Notes under the pieces: generated by a model
Database searches by the model: none
Told to the model about the DNA's origin: nothing
The model's input: only the letters and a program-made list of their open reading frames with translations
Assembly (NCBI GenBank): GCA_002085305.1
Contig: NATJ01000011.1
Coordinates: 1 to 19,187 of the forward strand
Direction: 5' to 3'
Origin: Epsilonproteobacteria bacterium 4484_65
GTDB lineage: Bacteria > Campylobacterota > Campylobacteria > Campylobacterales > Sulfurovaceae
Length of the DNA: 19,187 nt
Translations under genes and position numbers: made by a program
In this document: positions 1-7,156 of the stretch, piece after piece
Numbering within the stretch: position 1 is the first letter of the stretch
Layout: the number at the start of each line of letters is the position of its first letter

Positions 1-23
1 CTTTTAGCGATTAGTTCTTCCAT
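1..23 (-). CDS. atpH: ATP synthase delta subunit, first codons only (partial)
   Basis: An ATG at 23-21 opens a frame reading MEELIAK before the window ends. It starts directly after the TAG stop of atpF (26-24), and an AAGGTGG ribosome binding site lies 5 bases upstream, inside the end of atpF. In Campylobacterota the gene after atpF is atpH, encoding the delta (OSCP-like) stator subunit that joins the b/b' stalk to the F1 head. Seven codons are too few for a homology call, so the identity rests on position, the coupled start and the ribosome binding site. Confidence 0.6.
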
Positions 24-476
24 CTATGCCACCTTCTTAGAAATAATATCAACAACTTTAGATTCATCGATCATAATGTCATCATTTGTGATATTCTCAC
101 TCAAAATCTCATCAATCGCCTCTCTAGCAGATCTTCTCTCTTCTAAAGTCATTTTCTCTGCAAGTTGTTTCTCCATAAGAATCAACTCACTTTCATTTGC
201 TTCAGTGATCTCATCTTTAGCTGCTTGAAGTTTATCTTCTATCTCTTTAAGCTGTCCTGCAATACCTTCTTTTCTTCCTACAAAGAAATTTTTGATCGGA
301 CTGGCGATCAAATAGTAAAGCAATGATGCGAAGATAGTAAAGTTAACTACTCTTGGCCAAAAGTCTGTCTCTCTACCTGTTTGTGCAAAATAACGTGTTG
401 CCTCACCATCTGCATGACCCGACGCTAAAAGCATAGCAGGTACCATAAGTAAAGACAATAGTGCTAATTTCTTCAT
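24..476 (-). CDS. atpF: F0F1 ATP synthase subunit b, apparently internally shortened
   Basis: Membrane-anchored stator stalk subunit of the F0 sector, holding F1 still against the rotor. I chose the ATG at 476 (MKKLALL, 150 residues): the AGGAAGGG ribosome binding site at 490-483 is 6 bases from it but abuts the alternative ATG at 482. Residues 1-19 look like a signal peptide or first hydrophobic segment, and about 40-62 form the membrane span. The C-terminal end (VVDIISKKVA) is typical of Campylobacterota b subunits. The charged stalk helix is short: after E89 the sequence passes straight to ITEANESE. Compared with family members as I remember them (about 170 residues), roughly 30 residues of the dimerising helix are missing in frame near position 210. 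The partner b' next door is full length. The gene is 6-12 bases downstream of atpF' and abuts atpH. Confidence 0.9.
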   Translation of the reverse strand: MKKLALLSLLMVPAMLLASGHADGEATRYFAQTGRETDFWPRVVNFTIFASLLYYLIASPIKNFFVGRKEGIAGQLKEIEDKLQAAKDEITEANESELILMEKQLAEKMTLEERRSAREAIDEILSENITNDDIMIDESKVVDIISKKVA

Positions 477-488
477 ATTCATCCCTTC

Positions 489-911
489 CTATAATTTGCT
501 AAACTTAGCTTTGAGGCTCTCTTTAAATAGAGGCATTTGAGAAAGAAGAGAATTTTTAAGACTCTCTTTATCTGCTGCTAACTTCTCAACGAAGCCACCA
601 TACTCTTTGTCCAGTTCACTCTGTTTTGTTTCGACTTTACTTGCAGCCAATGTTTTTTCATCATCGATCGCTTTCTGTCTTATTGCCGCAGCTTCATTCT
701 TAGCATTGCTAAGATTTTCATCTGCTTTAGCATTGAGTTCATCAGTGTTGCCACTAAGACCTTTTGCTGCTTCTAAATCTTTTGCTATAGAGTTATCTCT
801 ATCATCCATGAACTTAACCAATGGCTTAAATAGCATATTATTTAAAACAACAAGAAGGAACAGAAACAAAGCTAAGACGAACAACATCAATGATAAATGT
901 ATATCAAGCAT
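489..911 (-). CDS. atpF': F0F1 ATP synthase subunit b' (second stator subunit)
   Basis: Second, diverged b-type subunit that pairs with subunit b to form the peripheral stalk. It is 140 residues, the usual length. One N-terminal membrane span covers about residues 6-28 (rich in Leu, Phe and Val, starting MLDIHLSLM). It is followed by a conserved basic/polar turn (FKPLVKFMDDRD) and then a long Ala/Glu/Lys-rich helix to the C terminus, as expected for a stalk helix. GAGGAG lies 5 bases before the ATG. It is the first gene of the stator cluster atpF'-atpF-atpH, with TATAAT boxes 100-125 bases upstream. Split b/b' stators are known in cyanobacteria, alphaproteobacteria and Campylobacterota. Confidence 0.93.
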   Translation of the reverse strand: MLDIHLSLMLFVLALFLFLLVVLNNMLFKPLVKFMDDRDNSIAKDLEAAKGLSGNTDELNAKADENLSNAKNEAAAIRQKAIDDEKTLAASKVETKQSELDKEYGGFVEKLAADKESLKNSLLSQMPLFKESLKAKFSKL

Positions 912-1008
912 TAAAACTCCTCATGTAAATTTCGTATTATTTTAGCATTTTGGAGATGAGGGCTTGGTTAAAATCCATACTTTTAATCAAAATGGCTCTA
1001 AAGGTAAC

Positions 1009-1036
1009 ATTATAAAAAATATTATTGGAAATTATA
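1009..1036 (-). promoter_or_regulatory. Candidate promoters for the ATP synthase stator genes
   Basis: In the 208-bp gap between parB and atpF', two TATAAT hexamers face atpF': 1036-1031 and 1014-1009. The second follows a run of T, a pattern common in Campylobacterota sigma-70 promoters, which often lack a -35 box. Predicted starts lie near 1023 and 1001, giving leaders of about 90-110 bases. Further upstream a perfect small hairpin (TGGGAA, loop AGAA, TTCCCA at 1067-1082) sits 38 bases after the parB stop, but no T run follows it on either strand, so I do not call it a terminator. Nothing else is seen in this gap. Confidence 0.45.
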
Positions 1037-1119
1037 GGGATTTCTTAAATAAATTACAGCTAAACATGGGAAAGAATTCCCACTTTTAACAAAATTAAAA
1101 CATTGTAGATAAAAAAATT

Positions 1120-1859
1120 TTACTTTTGCAGTATCTCTAAAAAGTCTTTTATATCTTGCTCACCATTGAAACTTATTTCAATACTTTTGGCTTTAATTTT
1201 ATGTGTAAAGGGAAGAGACACACTTAAGGCATCTGCATATTTATCAAGAAAGCTTTCTCTGTTTTTCTTTATAGAAGTCAAAGTATTTTTTTCTTTGTAT
1301 CCCTTTATCATTTTTTCAGCATCACGAACACTCAGTTTCTGTCCGATGATACTGTCTATGATGATCTTTTGCTTTTTTTCATCAAGTCCAACCAAGACTT
1401 TCGCGTGCCCCTGAGAAATTTTCCCGGATACAACTTGTTTTTGTGCATAGTCGCAAAGACTCAAAAGACGCATGGTATTTGTGATCTGTGAACGGCTTTT
1501 ATGAACGATATTAGAGAGTTCATCATGGGTGATTTTATGTACATCTATCAACTCTGCATAGGAGTTTGCAAGCTCGATGGCATTAAGATCTTCTCTTTGT
1601 ATATTTTCAATGAGTGAGAGTTCACGAAGTCTTACTTCATCTATATCTACATCCGCAATGATTGCTTTGATCGATGGAGTGCTTTTTCATCAAAATGTTT
1701 ACGTGGCTGAAAAGGGTTGGGTGTGATCCTGTCAACACGAAGTTCTTCTACTCTGGCACCCTGTTCTTCAAGTTCAAAGCTGTCTATGTGACCAAGGTCT
1801 TTTCCATACGCCTCTTCTACTTCAGAAAGAATATCCCCCAGTCCTTTGCCTAATGCCAT
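1120..1859 (-). pseudogene. parB: parB/spo0J chromosome-partition gene, disrupted by an internal deletion and frameshift
   Basis: ParB binds parS sites and, with ParA next door, segregates the chromosome origin. The N-terminal piece starts at the ATG at 1859 (MALGKGLGDIL) and carries the first conserved box (ITPNPFQPRKHFDEKAL). It then runs out of frame to a TAG at 1649-1647. From 1680 down to the stop at 1120 another frame continues as ParB: TPSIKAIIADVD, the ENIQREDLNAIELA box, a helix-turn-helix region (THDELSNIVHKSRSQITNTMRLL) and a C-terminal dimer domain. The joint is near 1676-1687. The roughly 40 residues normally between these parts, including the GERRxRA box of the CTP-binding domain, are absent. 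The missing length must be 1 more than a multiple of 3. The start is 2 bases after parA, with an AGAGG site inside parA. Either a real null allele or an assembly fault. Confidence 0.85.
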
Positions 1860-1861
1860 TT

Positions 1862-2647
1862 CTAACCTCTTGCTATCACTGTTGCCAGATCTCTATAGGC
1901 AATAGAACCTTTGGAACTTGTTGCATAATGCGTTACCGGTTTACCAAAACTTGGACTCTCTGCCACCTTTACATTTCGTGGTACTACAATACACTCTTTA
2001 CCTTTTTTGATATGGAAAAGTTTATCTTTAAAATGATGACTTAGGTCTGCAAGCACTTGTTTAGAAAGATTATTTTGTTTTGAATACATAGTAGGCAAGA
2101 ATCCTTTGATCTTGAGTTTCGGATTGATCGTTTTTTTCAAGAGGCTTACTGTATTGAGTAGCTGTGCCAATCCTTCTAATGCAAAAAACTCACACTGAAT
2201 AGGAATGATCACTGAATCAGAAGCACTGAGAGCATTAATAGTAATGGGACCCAATGCCGGAGGGGAATCAATGATGATAAAATCAAACTTTTTAGAAACT
2301 TCTTTGATCTTCTCTTTCAAGATAAGTTCTCTGTTTTTCTTTTTAGGGTTATAAAACTCTTTTTCTATTCCCACAAGACCAATGTTCGAAGGTACAAGGC
2401 TAAGGTTCTTTATGGCAGTCTTCAGTACTACTTCAGAGATCTTTTTACTTCCGATAAGAACATGATAGATATTGAACTCATAATCACTTCTGCTAAATCC
2501 TAAACTGGTTGTTGCATTAGACTGGGGATCAATGTCTAAAAGAAGGACTTTTTTACCTTTTTCAGCTAAAGATGCTGCTAAGTTTACTGCTGTTGTTGTT
2601 TTCCCTACGCCACCCTTTTGGTTGGCTATGCTTATGACTTCACTCAT
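1862..2647 (-). CDS. parA: ParA/Soj-family chromosome-partition ATPase
   Basis: Deviant Walker ATPase that moves ParB-parS complexes along the nucleoid. At 261 residues it is full length. The deviant Walker A motif is at residues 11-18 (KGGVGKTT, with signature Lys11 and catalytic Lys16). The switch I region is DIDPQSNATTSLG (38-50), and Walker B is the IIIDSPPALGP block near the middle. The C-terminal part carries ParA-type DNA-binding basic residues (KKGKECIVVPRNVKVAESPSFGKPV is split between loop and helix). Its ATG overlaps the birA stop by 4 bases (ATGA), so translation is probably coupled. The downstream partner parB is broken in this window, so ParA would lack its ATPase stimulator if that lesion is real. 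Confidence 0.96.
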   Translation of the reverse strand: MSEVISIANQKGGVGKTTTAVNLAASLAEKGKKVLLLDIDPQSNATTSLGFSRSDYEFNIYHVLIGSKKISEVVLKTAIKNLSLVPSNIGLVGIEKEFYNPKKKNRELILKEKIKEVSKKFDFIIIDSPPALGPITINALSASDSVIIPIQCEFFALEGLAQLLNTVSLLKKTINPKLKIKGFLPTMYSKQNNLSKQVLADLSHHFKDKLFHIKKGKECIVVPRNVKVAESPSFGKPVTHYATSSKGSIAYRDLATVIARG

Positions 2648-3279
2648 CGTAAACTATACACCCTCTTACCCCCTATTATTAAAGAGCCATCCCCACACAA
2701 ACTAGCGTCTGATAGGCTCTTTTGATAGTTTTCAATATGAACTGAAAACTTTCTACTTAGTTCAAATTCTACCTCATACTCACTAAAAATCTGCTTCCAT
2801 TTTGGAAATTTTTCAAGTGCTCCAAGGTAATTTTCAAGCAACGTTTCCGGTGTAATATCGCACTGCAAGGCTCTGTAGCCATTTTGCGTATTTTTTAAAT
2901 TTATTCCGATTCCACATACTAAAACATTTTTTACTTTTTGAGTGATCGTTCCACCAATTTTATCATCATTTATATAGAAATCATTTGGCCATTTTAACCA
3001 GATATTTTCACCAAGTGCCTGAAGTGTTTGTTTCATGATAAAAGAGAAGTAGATAGAAGCGGAAGAGAGTGATAGGTCTTCAGGAAGCATATCTAATTCT
3101 ACAGCCACCGAAGCAAAAAAGTTCCCTTCTCCTCCACTCCAGCTGTTGTCTCTACTGCCTACACCAGAGCTCTGCTGCTGTGTGATAATAGCTATCGGAG
3201 CTTGTAATACTTTCTGCTCTATCTTTTCAATAAGATACTTTTGTGTAGAAGGAAGAGTATCAAACGATAATATCTCCAA
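2644..3279 (-). CDS. birA: Biotin-[acetyl-CoA-carboxylase] ligase, catalytic-only type
   Basis: Joins biotin, through biotinyl-AMP, to a lysine of the biotin carrier protein of acetyl-CoA carboxylase. At 211 residues there is no N-terminal helix-turn-helix, so this is the non-repressor class of biotin ligase, the usual form in this phylum. Visible motifs: the nucleotide/biotin loop SSGVGSRDNSW (37-47), WLKWPND (94-100), KIGG with the active-site lysine (107-110), and GIGINL (123-128). A small C-terminal beta domain ends YSLR. The start overlaps the end of fmt by 20 bases and its own stop overlaps parA by 4, placing it inside a translationally coupled operon. Confidence 0.94.
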   Translation of the reverse strand: MEILSFDTLPSTQKYLIEKIEQKVLQAPIAIITQQQSSGVGSRDNSWSGGEGNFFASVAVELDMLPEDLSLSSASIYFSFIMKQTLQALGENIWLKWPNDFYINDDKIGGTITQKVKNVLVCGIGINLKNTQNGYRALQCDITPETLLENYLGALEKFPKWKQIFSEYEVEFELSRKFSVHIENYQKSLSDASLCGDGSLIIGGKRVYSLR

Positions 3280-4171
3280 CTTTAAGCCCCCTTCCTACAC
3301 AATATGATTTTGCAGACATTGCTTTTTTAGAAGCAGGTTGAAGATTCTCTATTTTCAAAGCACCTTTTTGACATCCTACTATAACACTATCATCTATAAA
3401 AGAGAGTATTTCAAAAGCTTTATTATTACTTGTTGTATCTACCAAAGAGAGTCTATCAAACTTTGTACCATTAGCTGAAAATATACCTGGCCAGCCCTCA
3501 AAAGCACGGTATTTATTATAAATAACCGTTGCATCCTTAAAATCTACTTCACCATCACTCTTTTTGATCTTCTTACAAAGTGTTGCTTGACTTTCATCTT
3601 GTTCTTCAGGTACTAGGTTTTTATAGTTTCTAATCGTACTAAGTGTAAGTTTACACGCATCATTAGTAAGTTGTTGCATAAGTGCATGTAGTCTCATATC
3701 ATCAGGTATTACAAATTCAATTTTTTCAAGCATTGGTCCCGTATCCAATCCCTCTTCCATCAACATAGAAGTCACACCTGTTTTCTCATCTCCATTAAGT
3801 AAAGACTGCTGAACAGGACTTGCACCTCTGTACTGTGGTAAAAGTGAAGCGTGCAAATTAATGCATGGTGCAATATCCAAAATACTCTTAGGTAAGATCT
3901 GCCCAAATGCAGCTACCACAATAAAATCTGGCTGAGCATTTCTTATGGCATCTTCTATACCCTCATCGCTAAGACGATTAGGTTGCAGTACTTGAATAGC
4001 ATTTTCTTCTGCTACTATCTTAACAGGTGGAGGTGTTAAAACTTTTTTACGCCCTACCGGACGGTTAGGTTGTGTTAAAACCAAAGAAACTTCCATATCT
4101 TCAGCTTCTATAAGTGTATCCAATATCTCTTTTGCATAATGGGGAGTTCCCATGTAGACTATTTTTTTCAT
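3260..4171 (-). CDS. fmt: Methionyl-tRNA formyltransferase
   Basis: Formylates initiator Met-tRNA with 10-formyl-tetrahydrofolate. At 303 residues it is normal length. The N-terminal Rossmann domain starts MKKIVYMGTP. The folate-binding and catalytic block is INLHASLLPQYRGASPVQ, with catalytic Asn105 and His107 and the SLLP loop at 109-112. The third catalytic residue is Asp143 in EEGLDTG. The C-terminal OB-fold domain from about residue 205 contains RAFEGWPG. AGGTGAT precedes the ATG. An 8-bp hairpin (4212-4219 with 4226-4233) at the end of the upstream proB lies 40 bases before this start. Overlaps birA by 20 bases. Confidence 0.96.
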   Translation of the reverse strand: MKKIVYMGTPHYAKEILDTLIEAEDMEVSLVLTQPNRPVGRKKVLTPPPVKIVAEENAIQVLQPNRLSDEGIEDAIRNAQPDFIVVAAFGQILPKSILDIAPCINLHASLLPQYRGASPVQQSLLNGDEKTGVTSMLMEEGLDTGPMLEKIEFVIPDDMRLHALMQQLTNDACKLTLSTIRNYKNLVPEEQDESQATLCKKIKKSDGEVDFKDATVIYNKYRAFEGWPGIFSANGTKFDRLSLVDTTSNNKAFEILSFIDDSVIVGCQKGALKIENLQPASKKAMSAKSYCVGRGLKVGDIIV

Positions 4172-4213
4172 CTATATCACCTATAAATATTTTATTATTG
4201 TATGTGAGTAGCA

Positions 4214-4978
4214 CTATTTATTTTGAAATAGTGTTCCCCCATTATGCACACTATCCACAAGAAAACTTCTCACATCACTAAGATCAAACCCACTTGCTAA
4301 GAACATTTTCCTACCATATTTCATAAGAAAATCAGCTGATTGCAATTTAGTAACAATACCACCTGTAGCAAATTCATTGTTCGGTGTATGCTCTGCAGTA
4401 AGTTCTTCTTCCAAGATCGTAGTCACTACAGCTCTTCGTTTTGCATCATCATATCTGTTTGGATCTTTATCGTAAAATGCATCTATATCTGAAAGGATGA
4501 CAAGAAGTTCTGCATCAAAGTAATGTGCTACATGCGCAGAGAGTCTGTCATTATCACCAAATACCAACTCCTCAATACTTACAGTATCATTTTCATTGAT
4601 GATAGGAACAACACTGTTTTCAAGCAGTGTATCTATAGCCACTTTTGCATGTGCAACATGTTTAGCAGACTCAAAAACATCTGCAGAAAAAAGTACTTGT
4701 GAGCAAAGCACATCAAATATTGCAAATTTCTCTTGATACATCTTTAGTAAGAGTGGCTGTCCAATAGCAGCAAGAGCTTGTCTATTGGCAATAGAACTTC
4801 TATCTAAAGAAAGTCGTGTAAACCCTGCTGCTACAGCACCTGAACTCACTAAAATCACTTCATACTTATGTGTTTTAAGTTCTGCTATAAGCTGAACAAG
4901 TGCCAACATACGTACTTTTGCAATTTTCCCGTTTTGCGTTAAAACATGAGAACCAACTTTAATAACGATACGTTTCAT
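4214..4978 (-). CDS. proB: Glutamate 5-kinase, short form without PUA domain
   Basis: First step of proline synthesis: ATP plus glutamate to gamma-glutamyl phosphate. At 254 residues it consists of the amino-acid-kinase fold only. The C-terminal PUA domain of the E. coli enzyme (367 residues) is absent, as is usual in Campylobacterota. Motifs: KVGSHVL (7-13), SSGAVAAG (45-52), NENDTVS (128-134), [11 protein letters not shown] (141-151) and [12 protein letters not shown] (162-173), which together build the nucleotide and glutamate sites. It starts 13 bases after obgE with AGGTAA before the ATG. No proA gene is in the window, so its partner enzyme must be elsewhere. Confidence 0.96.
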   Translation of the reverse strand: MKRIVIKVGSHVLTQNGKIAKVRMLALVQLIAELKTHKYEVILVSSGAVAAGFTRLSLDRSSIANRQALAAIGQPLLLKMYQEKFAIFDVLCSQVLFSADVFESAKHVAHAKVAIDTLLENSVVPIINENDTVSIEELVFGDNDRLSAHVAHYFDAELLVILSDIDAFYDKDPNRYDDAKRRAVVTTILEEELTAEHTPNNEFATGGIVTKLQSADFLMKYGRKMFLASGFDLSDVRSFLVDSVHNGGTLFQNK

Positions 4979-4991
4979 AATTTACCTACTT

Positions 4992-6080
4992 CTATTGAGC
5001 TTCATTTTCTTCTTCAACATTTTTTACAAAACCATCTAAAGCATAACGTAACGCTTCTGTATTTATGTGTGCTACAGAAGAGATAGGGAGTACAAAAAGT
5101 GGCTCTTTTTCTGGTAAAGCTACACCAAAGTCTGTTTTAAATCCATAACTCATATATTTTGTATCTGCTTTATATTGATTCAAGGTATCATTGGCTCTCA
5201 AACCAATATCTGATAAAAAAGTTTTTGTAAGTTCATTCACTTCATCTTGCGACAAGGCATCTATCTTTGTGATTGCAATAGCATGTTTTCTCGTTGCTAA
5301 AGTTTCACTGTAACGTTGTAACTCTACCAAAAGTGTCTCATACTGATACTTCATCTCTCTGTAATTTGCTGCATCTATCATGAGAAGCAATGTTTTTGTT
5401 CTTTCGATATGTTTCAAGAACTCCAAACCTAAACCTCTACCATCACTCGCACCTTCAATGATACCAGGGATATCTGCCATCATAAATGAATCATAATCTC
5501 CTATGTGTACTACTCCGAGCTTTGGGGTGAGTGTTGTAAACTCATAATTTGCGACTTGTGGTCTGGCATTTGAGAGTGTAGCAATGAGTGTTGACTTCCC
5601 AACATTTGGATATCCAACAAGTCCAACATCTGCAATGAGTTTCATTTCAAGTCTTACTTCTTTGGTAACACCCGGCAAACCTGGCTGAGCATAAGTTGGT
5701 CTTTGGTTTGTTGAACTTTTAAAGTGCATATTTCCTAACCCACCTTTACCCCCTTCAAGAAACTGAACAATCTCTTCGCCTGTTTCCATATCTACCACAG
5801 TAGTACCCGGAGGTACCGTAATAATCGTATCTTGACCTTTGCGACCATAACATTTACGACCTTCACCCGGACGACCATTTTCTGCTTTGATGTGATGACG
5901 CCCACGAAGTCCTGAAAGTGTATCTGTATTATTATCTACTTTAAAAAAGACTGAGCCGCCACGACCACCATCTCCACCATCCGGACCACCGTTTGCAACA
6001 AATTTCTCTGTCCAAAAAGAGATGGCGCCTGCACCACCTTTACCTGAGCTGATCATGAGCTCAACACTATCTACGAACAT
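4992..6080 (-). CDS. obgE: Obg-family ribosome-assembly GTPase
   Basis: Large GTPase that acts in late 50S assembly and stress signalling. At 362 residues it has the glycine-rich Obg domain at about 1-150 ([24 protein letters not shown] and GGKGGLGN are typical), followed by a Ras-like G domain. G1 is GYPNVGKST (156-164), G3 is DIPG (203-206), G4 is TKID (271-274, where many homologues have NKxD), and G5 is near ISSVA (333-337). The C-terminal tail is short and acidic. The Obg domain passes from METGEEIV to QFLEGGKGG without the 10-12 residue strand-turn that homologues carry there, a possible small in-frame loss near 5766. The gene heads the operon obgE-proB-fmt-birA-parA-parB and has a 9-bp hairpin in its leader. 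Confidence 0.95.
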   Translation of the reverse strand: MFVDSVELMISSGKGGAGAISFWTEKFVANGGPDGGDGGRGGSVFFKVDNNTDTLSGLRGRHHIKAENGRPGEGRKCYGRKGQDTIITVPPGTTVVDMETGEEIVQFLEGGKGGLGNMHFKSSTNQRPTYAQPGLPGVTKEVRLEMKLIADVGLVGYPNVGKSTLIATLSNARPQVANYEFTTLTPKLGVVHIGDYDSFMMADIPGIIEGASDGRGLGLEFLKHIERTKTLLLMIDAANYREMKYQYETLLVELQRYSETLATRKHAIAITKIDALSQDEVNELTKTFLSDIGLRANDTLNQYKADTKYMSYGFKTDFGVALPEKEPLFVLPISSVAHINTEALRYALDGFVKNVEEENEAQ

Positions 6081-6106
6081 AACTAAACCTTTATATCTTA
6101 TGAGAA

Positions 6107-6130
6107 ACTATCATCTAATATGATGATAGT
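6107..6130 (-). promoter_or_regulatory. Hairpin in the obgE leader, with obgE -10 box behind it
   Basis: A perfect 9-bp inverted repeat (ACTATCATC, loop TAATAT, GATGATAGT) lies 26 bases before the obgE ATG. On the minus strand a TATAAT at 6150-6145 would start transcription near 6138, placing this hairpin within about 10 bases of the 5' end of the obgE messenger. It could protect the transcript from decay or be an operator dyad. The sequence shows only the symmetry, so the role is inference. Confidence 0.5.
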
Positions 6131-6172
6131 AAATGAATTATGAAATTATATCTAAATTAGGAAAATTATCGC

Positions 6173-6178
6173 TATAAT
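6173..6178 (+). promoter_or_regulatory. -10 box for the plus-strand lipoprotein gene
   Basis: TATAAT preceded by GC, 32 bases before the ATG at 6211, with AAGGG 6 bases before that ATG. No recognisable -35 hexamer 17 bases upstream, which is normal for this phylum. It faces away from the obgE promoter in the same 130-bp gap. Confidence 0.5.
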
Positions 6179-6210
6179 CTTCTATACTAAAATAATTTCA
6201 AGGGTATTTA

Positions 6211-6504
6211 ATGAAATCTATTAAACCTATATCAACTATCATTCTATTAAGCTCATTCTTTCTATATAACGGTTGTACTCCAAGTAAAGTGCCAGTGAGT
6301 AAAGGCGGATACTATCATAGTGATATCTATTTTGGTAAAAACTTTTCAGATCATTTTAAACAGGGTATTGAAGATGGATGTACAACTTCTAAAGGAGATT
6401 ATAAAAAATCACACTGGTTATTTAACAATGCTAAAGATTATAATGATGGTTGGTTTTTAGGCCGTAACAGATGTAAACATTTACTTGTTCTGGATGAAGA
6501 ATAA
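6211..6504 (+). CDS. Small Cys-containing putative lipoprotein, function unknown
   Basis: 97 residues; I do not recognise a named family. Residues 1-21 are a hydrophobic signal-like segment with Cys22 at its end (YNGC), a weak lipobox, so lipidation is plausible but not certain. The mature part has one Gly/aromatic-rich motif: FKQGIEDGC, TSKGDYKKS, then YNDGWFLGRNRC. Cys57 and Cys88 lie in equivalent-looking positions and could form a disulfide in the periplasm. The ATG at 6211 has AAGGG 6 bases upstream and its own -10 box. It is one of only two plus-strand protein genes here and sits between rpmA and obgE, which are adjacent in Campylobacter, so it looks like an insertion into a conserved operon that then split it. 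Confidence 0.8.
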   Translation: MKSIKPISTIILLSSFFLYNGCTPSKVPVSKGGYYHSDIYFGKNFSDHFKQGIEDGCTTSKGDYKKSHWLFNNAKDYNDGWFLGRNRCKHLLVLDEE

Positions 6505-6538
6505 AAAATGAAGATGATCTAAGAGGATTAGTAAGATA

Positions 6539-6559
6539 AGTCCGAGAAAAACTCGGACT
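6539..6559 (-). terminator. Hairpin after rpmA, also facing the lipoprotein gene
   Basis: Perfect 8-bp stem AGTCCGAG / CTCGGACT with a 5-base loop, beginning 7 bases after the rpmA stop codon and 34 bases after the stop of the convergent lipoprotein gene. In the rpmA direction it is followed by TATCTTACT, a poor U tract; in the other direction by CAAAAAATT. The placement between convergent genes supports a shared terminator, but the weak tails limit confidence. Confidence 0.6.
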
Positions 6560-6566
6560 CAAAAAA

Positions 6567-6821
6567 TTATGCAGGTACTACTGAAACTTTCTTCTGACTA
6601 GCAGTTCTGTTATCAAATTTAACTACACCTTCAACTAATGCAAATAGTGTATGGTCTTTACCCATTCCTACACCATTACCTGGATGAACTTTAGTTCCTC
6701 TTTGTCTGATGATAATGTTACCTGGGATAACTGCCTCACCACCAAATTTCTTAACACCTAAACGACGTCCAGCTGAATCTCTGTTATTCTGAGTGGATCC
6801 TTGACCTTTCTTGTGTGCCAT
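6567..6821 (-). CDS. rpmA: 50S ribosomal protein L27
   Basis: Ribosomal protein near the peptidyl-transferase centre. 84 residues, the normal length. The start [20 protein letters not shown] and the block [20 protein letters not shown] are diagnostic. The N terminus begins at the mature-type MAHKK with no cleavable extension. It follows rplU by 9 bases, with the start codon preceded by AAGGAG, and is the last gene of the rplU-rpmA unit, followed by a hairpin. No irregularity seen. Confidence 0.97.
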   Translation of the reverse strand: MAHKKGQGSTQNNRDSAGRRLGVKKFGGEAVIPGNIIIRQRGTKVHPGNGVGMGKDHTLFALVEGVVKFDNRTASQKKVSVVPA

Positions 6822-6830
6822 ATGAGCTCC

Positions 6831-7058
6831 TTATGCTATTTTAGTAATTCTAACTCTTGTAAAGTCTCTTCTGAAACCTCTTTTAAGTTTTGAATCTTTT
6901 CTTCTTCTTTTCTTGTAGATGATAACTTTTTTATCTCTACCTAGAACTTCTTTGAATTCTACCGCTGCTTTTGGTTCAAGACTCATGTTGTCAAAACAGA
7001 TGATATCACCCTCTTGAACTTTGAATTGTTGACCACTTGCTTTAATGATTGCGTACAT
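6831..7058 (-). CDS. rplU: 50S ribosomal protein L21, with an internal in-frame gap
   Basis: L21 binds 23S rRNA in the large subunit. The N terminus ([18 protein letters not shown]) and the basic C-terminal half ([20 protein letters not shown] onward, ending ITKIA) are unmistakable. The protein is only 75 residues, where the family is 101-104. The sequence jumps from AVEFKEVL (Leu39, codon 6944-6942) directly to GRDKK. Homologues have about 26 residues here, including the PFV strand of the beta barrel, so about 78 bases appear to be missing in frame. It starts with AAGGG 6-7 bases before the ATG and a TATAAT at 7104-7099. It would be surprising for such an L21 to fold normally; an assembly error is a serious alternative. 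Confidence 0.93.
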   Translation of the reverse strand: MYAIIKASGQQFKVQEGDIICFDNMSLEPKAAVEFKEVLGRDKKVIIYKKRRRKDSKLKRGFRRDFTRVRITKIA

Positions 7059-7098
7059 TGCAAACCCTTTATTCTATATTGTCTTAAAAAAGTTCGTG

Positions 7099-7104
7099 AT
7101 TATA
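7099..7104 (-). promoter_or_regulatory. -10 box of the rplU-rpmA operon
   Basis: TATAAT preceded by TTTGGG on the minus strand, with predicted start near 7092 and a leader of about 34 bases to the rplU ATG. Upstream is an A/T-rich tract (T and A runs at about 7118-7147), typical of strong promoters in this phylum. No clear -35 hexamer. Confidence 0.6.
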
Positions 7105-7156
7105 CCCAAACAATGTTTAATATTTTTTTAAAGTTTTAAGAAAAAATGAATATCCT

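Noticed and set aside
607..945. 112-codon plus-strand frame opposite atpF'
   Set aside because: Mirror of the Ala/Lys-rich stalk helix, giving Ser/Leu/Ala-rich nonsense.
1067..1082. Hairpin TGGGAA-AGAA-TTCCCA after parB as a terminator
   Set aside because: Short stem and no T run on either strand; too weak to call.
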